From NCBI GenBank assembly GCA_046262355.1, contig JBHEMX010000032.1:1-18643 (forward strand): 18,643 nt of DNA, written 5' to 3'. This document shows, piece after piece, positions 15,003 to 18,643 of this stretch. The notes beneath the pieces are model-generated. The model had not been told where the DNA came from. It made no database searches and was given only the letters and a program-made list of their open reading frames with translations. This DNA is from DATADD01 sp046262355 (GTDB lineage: Bacteria > Actinomycetota > CADDZG01 > WHSQ01). Position numbers and translations under genes: made by a program. Numbering within the stretch: the first letter of the stretch is position 1; every line of letters starts with the position of its first letter.

Positions 15003-16042
15003 TGAGCGAAGGCACTGCGCCTCGGCCCACGGTCGGGCTGGTTCGCAACGGCCACCTTCCGGAGGGAAAGCAGTGGTGGGTGGTCGCGGGAGCCGCGGCG
15101 GTGCTCGCGTACATGATCTACGCGCCCGCGTTGCTGCTCAGCAGCTTCCAACGAACCCTTGCGGGCGTGTTCATGTTTGCCACGTTGGCACTGGCGTGGA
15201 ACATCATCGGCGGCTTCGCCGGCTACGCGAGCTTCGGCAACGTCGTCTTCTTCGGACTCGGTGGTTACACGACCGCGGTCCTGATGTCGAAGCTCACGTG
15301 GCCCTTCTGGCCCGCCTTTGTCGTCGCGGGCATCATCGGAGCAGTCTTTGCCGTCCTCGTCGGCATCCCGGTGCTTCGGCTGCGGGGTCACTACTTCGCC
15401 ATTGCAACTCTGGGAGTGGCCGAAGGCACACGCGAGCTGGTGATCAACGCTCCAAGCATCACCGGCGGAAACTCCGGCATCACGATCCCGGCGGTTGGCA
15501 CCGAAGCGACCACCTCGTATCCAGGAGAGACCGGCTTCTACTATTACTTCTTAGCATTGTTGCTGGTCGCGGTTGCCGTGTCGTGGGCCGTAGCGCGAAG
15601 CCGCTTCGGCTACGCCCTGCGCGCCATCCAGCAGGACGAGGACGGGGCGGCCGCGGTCGGGGTCAACACGACGCGCGCGAAGATCGCCGCATTCGCCCTT
15701 TCTGGTCTGCTCACGGCGCTGGCGGGGGCGCTATTCGCCTTCCAGCTGGTCAACATCTATCCGCAGAGGATGTTCTCGGTGGAGATAACCGTGCTGATGG
15801 TGGTCATGGCGGTCATCGGCGGCATCGGAACGGTCATCGGTCCGCTGATCGGCGGGGTCGCCCTCCAATTCCTGTCGGAGTATCTGCGTACCAACTTCCT
15901 CGACCTGCACACGCTCATCTTCGGCGCCATCGTCATCGTGGCCGTGATCTTCCTGCCCGACGGCGCGGTGAGGTTCGCGCGGCGGATCAGGACGGAGAGG
16001 AGGTTGTCGCTCGTAGAGAACATCCAGAGGTACCGGCTATGA
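15002..16042 (+). CDS. livM: Liv-type ABC transporter permease (LivM-like)
   Basis: This second permease has 346 residues. LivM hallmarks include 'LAGVFMFATLALAWNIIGGF', 'AGYASFGNVVFFGLGGYTTA', 'RLRGHYFAIATLGVAEGTRE', 'TGGNSGITIP' and the EAA-like loop 'SRFGYALRAIQQDEDGAAAV'. The last part is 'GGIGTVIGPLIGGVALQFLSEYL' with the middle shortened here, then 'VIFLPDG' and a basic tail. The GTG at 15002 overlaps the LivH stop and is preceded by GGAAG. The frame is open upstream to 14828, but that part is antisense-like and Arg-rich. Its stop overlaps the livG ATG at 16039 (ATGA), so translation is coupled. Confidence 0.92.
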   Translation: MSEGTAPRPTVGLVRNGHLPEGKQWWVVAGAAAVLAYMIYAPALLLSSFQRTLAGVFMFATLALAWNIIGGFAGYASFGNVVFFGLGGYTTAVLMSKLTWPFWPAFVVAGIIGAVFAVLVGIPVLRLRGHYFAIATLGVAEGTRELVINAPSITGGNSGITIPAVGTEATTSYPGETGFYYYFLALLLVAVAVSWAVARSRFGYALRAIQQDEDGAAAVGVNTTRAKIAAFALSGLLTALAGALFAFQLVNIYPQRMFSVEITVLMVVMAVIGGIGTVIGPLIGGVALQFLSEYLRTNFLDLHTLIFGAIVIVAVIFLPDGAVRFARRIRTERRLSLVENIQRYRL

Positions 16043-16815
16043 GCGCCGTGCTCGAGACGAGCGTGCTCGCCTGCCGATTCGGAGGGCTCCAAGCCCTCTC
16101 CGAGGTCTCGATCGTGGTCGAGGAAGGCCGCGTGCTCGGGATCATCGGGCCCAACGGCGCCGGCAAGAGCACGCTGATTAACGTCGTTACGGGGTATGTG
16201 AAGCCGGACTCGGGACAGGTGCTTATCGGCGGCAAGGACCTGACCGGTCGCAAGCCATGGGATCTTGCGCGCTCGGGAGTGGCTCGCACGTTTCAGATCG
16301 TCAAGCCTTTTCGAGACATGACTGTGCGCGAGAACGCCGCAGTGGGAGCGATGTTCGGTCCCGGTGACAAAACGTCCGTGCAGGACAGTCTCGGGCGCAG
16401 CAACGAGATCCTGGAGCGCGTCGGTCTCAGCGACAAAGCGGACGCCCATCCCGGGGAGCTCTCGGTCGCGGACACCAAGCGGCTCGAGCTCGCCAAGGCA
16501 CTGGCGATGAAGCCCCGTCTGCTGCTGCTCGACGAGGTCATGGCGGGGCTCCGCCCCAAGGAGGTCGACGCCACCGTAGAGCTGATTCGCTCGCTGCGAT
16601 CGGAGGGCATCACGGTTATAGCCATCGAGCACGTGATGAGGGCAATCATGGCCATCTCCGACGAGATCTTCGTTCTCCACGAGGGGCGCGAGCTGGCGCA
16701 CGGTCCCCCCCAGGAGGTGGCGCGCGATGAGCGCGTCATCGAGGCTTACCTCGGCGAGCGCTACGCCCGGCAGCACGAGCACGACGACGTCAAGCGCGAG
16801 GGCCCCGGTGCTTGA
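16039..16815 (+). CDS. livG: Liv-type ABC transporter ATPase (LivG-like), atypical signature motif
   Basis: This 258-residue ATP-binding subunit has Walker A 'GPNGAGKST' (37-45), the Q-loop 'VARTFQIVKPF' (Gln86), Walker B 'LLLLDE' (161-166), 'VMAGLRPKE' as D-loop and the H-loop His198 in 'IEHVM'. The ABC signature, usually LSGGQ or a Gly-containing variant, reads 'LSVADTKRLELAKAL' (from 141), with neither glycine. Related LivG subfamilies show comparable variants, so this need not mean inactivity. The C-terminus is a basic-acidic tail 'ARQHEHDDVKREGPGA'. The ATG at 16039 overlaps the livM stop, and the stop at 16813-16815 overlaps livF. Confidence 0.92.
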   Translation: MSAVLETSVLACRFGGLQALSEVSIVVEEGRVLGIIGPNGAGKSTLINVVTGYVKPDSGQVLIGGKDLTGRKPWDLARSGVARTFQIVKPFRDMTVRENAAVGAMFGPGDKTSVQDSLGRSNEILERVGLSDKADAHPGELSVADTKRLELAKALAMKPRLLLLDEVMAGLRPKEVDATVELIRSLRSEGITVIAIEHVMRAIMAISDEIFVLHEGRELAHGPPQEVARDERVIEAYLGERYARQHEHDDVKREGPGA

Positions 16816-17512
16816 GCTGCGGGGGCTGCACGCCGGCTACGAAGCCATCGAGGTGCTGTGGGACGTCGACCTTCGAGTGGATGAGAACGAGATCGTGGCG
16901 CTCGTGGGATCTAACGGGGCCGGCAAGACCACGCTCCTGCGCGCCGTCTCGGGGCAGCTCGCGCCGACCGGGGGCGAGATCGTGTGGAAGGGCGACGGCA
17001 TAGGAGGACGTGCCCCCGAAGACATCGTCTCGCTCGGCATCGCCCATGTGCCGGAGGGACGCCACCTGTTCGCCGGTCTCACCGTCAAGGAGAACCTCTA
17101 CCTCGGTGCGTACCATCGCCGGGACGCCGAGATCTCCGCCGACTTCGACCGAGTGATCGGCTACTTCCCGCGCCTCGGCGAGCGGCTCGGGCAGGTCGCA
17201 GGGCATCTGTCGGGAGGCGAGCAGCAGATGTGCGCCATAGCGCGAGGGCTTATGGCGCGCCCCGACCTCATCATGATCGACGAGCTCTCGCTCGGTCTCG
17301 CTCCCAAGCTGGCAGACGAGCTGCTCGAGCGACTTGGGGCAATCGCATCGTCGGGCACGGCCGTCTTGCTCGTGGAGCAGGATGTCGACGCCGCACTACG
17401 CACGGCCGTGCGTGGCTACGTCCTCGAGACCGGGCGCATCGTCGCCGAGGGACCCGGTGAGGAGCTTCTCGCCGACGAGCGAGTCAAAGAGGCGTACCTG
17501 GGCGTGGCATGA
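16808..17512 (+). CDS. livF: Liv-type ABC transporter ATPase (LivF-like)
   Basis: This second ATPase has 234 residues, the normal LivF length. Motifs are Walker A 'GSNGAGKTT' (34-42), 'GIAHVPEGRHLFAGLTVKEN' (the LivF 'PEGR' region), the canonical signature 'LSGGEQQMCAIARGL', Walker B 'LIMIDE' followed by 'LSLGLAPKL', and the H-region 'VLLVEQDVDAAL', with Gln where many ABC proteins have His, as is usual in LivF. I chose the GTG at 16808 (GAGGG about 6 bases ahead) over the ATG at 16727, because the added residues are Ser/Thr-rich and lie wholly inside livG. It overlaps livG by 8 bases and ends the operon. Confidence 0.92.
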   Translation: MLELRGLHAGYEAIEVLWDVDLRVDENEIVALVGSNGAGKTTLLRAVSGQLAPTGGEIVWKGDGIGGRAPEDIVSLGIAHVPEGRHLFAGLTVKENLYLGAYHRRDAEISADFDRVIGYFPRLGERLGQVAGHLSGGEQQMCAIARGLMARPDLIMIDELSLGLAPKLADELLERLGAIASSGTAVLLVEQDVDAALRTAVRGYVLETGRIVAEGPGEELLADERVKEAYLGVA

Positions 17513-18643
17513 GCGCACGTCCGGCACGCCTCTGACGTCCGGCGATAGCGGCCGGCGAGTCGACGGGATTCCCTGTAGGCCCACAGGAAAAGAGCTCGCT
17601 TGACGCGTATATCGAGCGGTCTACGATCTCGGTAGAGTCCGGCCAGCCGACAGGTCCTCTCGCGATCCTCTCACTCGCGTCCGTGAAGGGCGGTCAAGCC
17701 GTGTTGCAGGACGGACCCTTTCTCGAGGTGAGCAGGAGCTAATCCGGAAGCAGCTGAGTAAGGCTACACCTTCCAATAAGGGACTTGGCTCGAGTTCCTT
17801 GAGTTCGTTCAGATAGGTCGAGGCATCCAAACCATTCTCGATGGTTTCTTACTGGACAATCATCCTGAGTGGGCGACGACGTGGCTTCCTGGCGCTCCGC
17901 GATGTTGGGACGGCTTCGGGAACTGGACGTCGTCCAGGTTGAGAACCGCGGAACGAAGGCCCGGATCAGAGTCTTGTCCGACCTATGACCGGACATGATG
18001 AAATCGACTCTGTTAGGGGCACGGGCGCGCCGGAATCGGTGGCCGTCAAGAGGCCTTTCCCAGCCATCGGATTGGGAGTCCGATCCCCACGTCTCATGAG
18101 TGGACGGCGGGATCGATCGACACTTGGTGTAGCTCGACGTGAGCAGCGTGCTACGAGCCTAGGCAACGACGGCAATTCACCGGCTTTCAGTGTAGTGGTC
18201 ATACCGTTGTCCTAAAGGCCGGCGGCTCCACACAAGGGCGTGCCACTACCGCGATCCTCGTGGACCTTGCCGTCGCCCATACCTGGTTTGTCCGACGTCG
18301 GGAACCACTGTGTCGCCTGAGCGACGCCGTCAAAATCCATCTGTGCGGTTGCGACCCTGAGCGGCGGTCGAGCCCGCCGACAAGGAGTGGGGCCCGGCGT
18401 CGACAAGTTCAGGACCGGCCGCCACCGCCTTGCCCAGTAGGGCCATCGGTCACGACGACAGTTCAGATGGCTATGACGACCTTGTGCCGTAGCACGACCG
18501 CTCCCCTGTGTGTCAGGCTCGCGTGAGACAGGTGCTGTTGCCAATCATCACTACGGGGCGAGAAGGGACCACCCAATCCGATGACCATGACGAGTGCATC
18601 ATTTGCAGGACGCGACCATGATGTGGGTGTGGACGAGCACGAC
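17513..18643. other. 1.1-kb tail with no convincing gene
   Basis: Frames here are short and lack recognisable domains. One item stands out: at 17869-17988 (plus) a GTG-initiated 39-residue frame reads 'SWRSAMLGRLRELDVVQVEN', then 'RGTKARIRVLSDL', resembling the last helix and wing of a winged-helix DNA-binding domain. It is too short to stand alone and is preceded directly by a stop. A weak stem CCTGT/ACAGG near 17572-17587 lies 60 bases after livF and could be part of a terminator, with no T run. Nothing else is visible up to the window edge. Confidence 0.4.

Noticed and set aside
15073..16038. Long plus-strand extension upstream of livG
   Set aside because: It overlaps livM in another frame, is Arg/His-rich and has no domain. 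The ATG at 16039 with its ATGA overlap is the natural start.
17513..18643. tRNA, CRISPR or terminator-rich region at the right end
   Set aside because: No cloverleaf, regularly spaced repeat or T-tailed hairpin could be found by eye.

Overview
The window is GC-rich DNA with dense coding on both strands, GTG and TTG starts, and a long protein that begins with an 'FLFTDVEGST' cyclase domain followed by an ATPase. That mix is typical of soil Actinomycetota (Thermoleophilia or Gaiellales-like) and some Chloroflexota. The placement is inference; no rRNA, tRNA or marker gene is present.

Positions 1-7900 are a worn, accessory-looking stretch. Intact or probably intact genes are: a RibD/DHFR-like reductase cut by the left edge (1-471, minus), a PAS-GAF histidine kinase (2057-3649, plus), a DUF899 protein with a CxxC motif (5691-6383, minus) and a membrane-anchored coiled-coil protein (7016-7624, minus). 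Between them lie remnants: a possible MFS N-terminus, a secreted protein cut off before its C-terminus, a twice-frameshifted tyrosine recombinase, the C-terminal half of a PLP decarboxylase joined to a YjbR/MmcQ fragment, an alpha/beta hydrolase without its N-terminus, a small broken gene, and a piece of a MarC-like membrane protein. Several are joined head to tail, which simple sequencing indels cannot produce. Together with the recombinase this suggests past insertion, deletion and decay.

Positions 7900-17512 are compact and intact. On the minus strand, reading leftward from 12697, are an MmgE/PrpD-family protein, a CaiB/BaiF-type (class III) CoA-transferase overlapping it by 4 bases, and, 107 bases further on, a 797-residue cyclase-like/ATPase regulator. 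Divergent from these, on the plus strand from 12875, is a complete five-gene Liv-type ABC transporter: lipoprotein binding protein, two permeases and two ATPases, with adjacent genes overlapping or nearly touching.

The layout suggests one catabolic locus. The transporter imports a small organic solute, probably an amino acid, amide or short carboxylate. The CoA-transferase would activate an acid, the PrpD-like protein would dehydrate, isomerise or decarboxylate it, and the large ATPase could be the local regulator. The substrate cannot be read from the sequence, and no lyase is present to complete the pathway. The last 1.1 kb (17513-18643) shows no convincing gene. I found no CRISPR array, RNA gene, intact mobile element or clear defence system.
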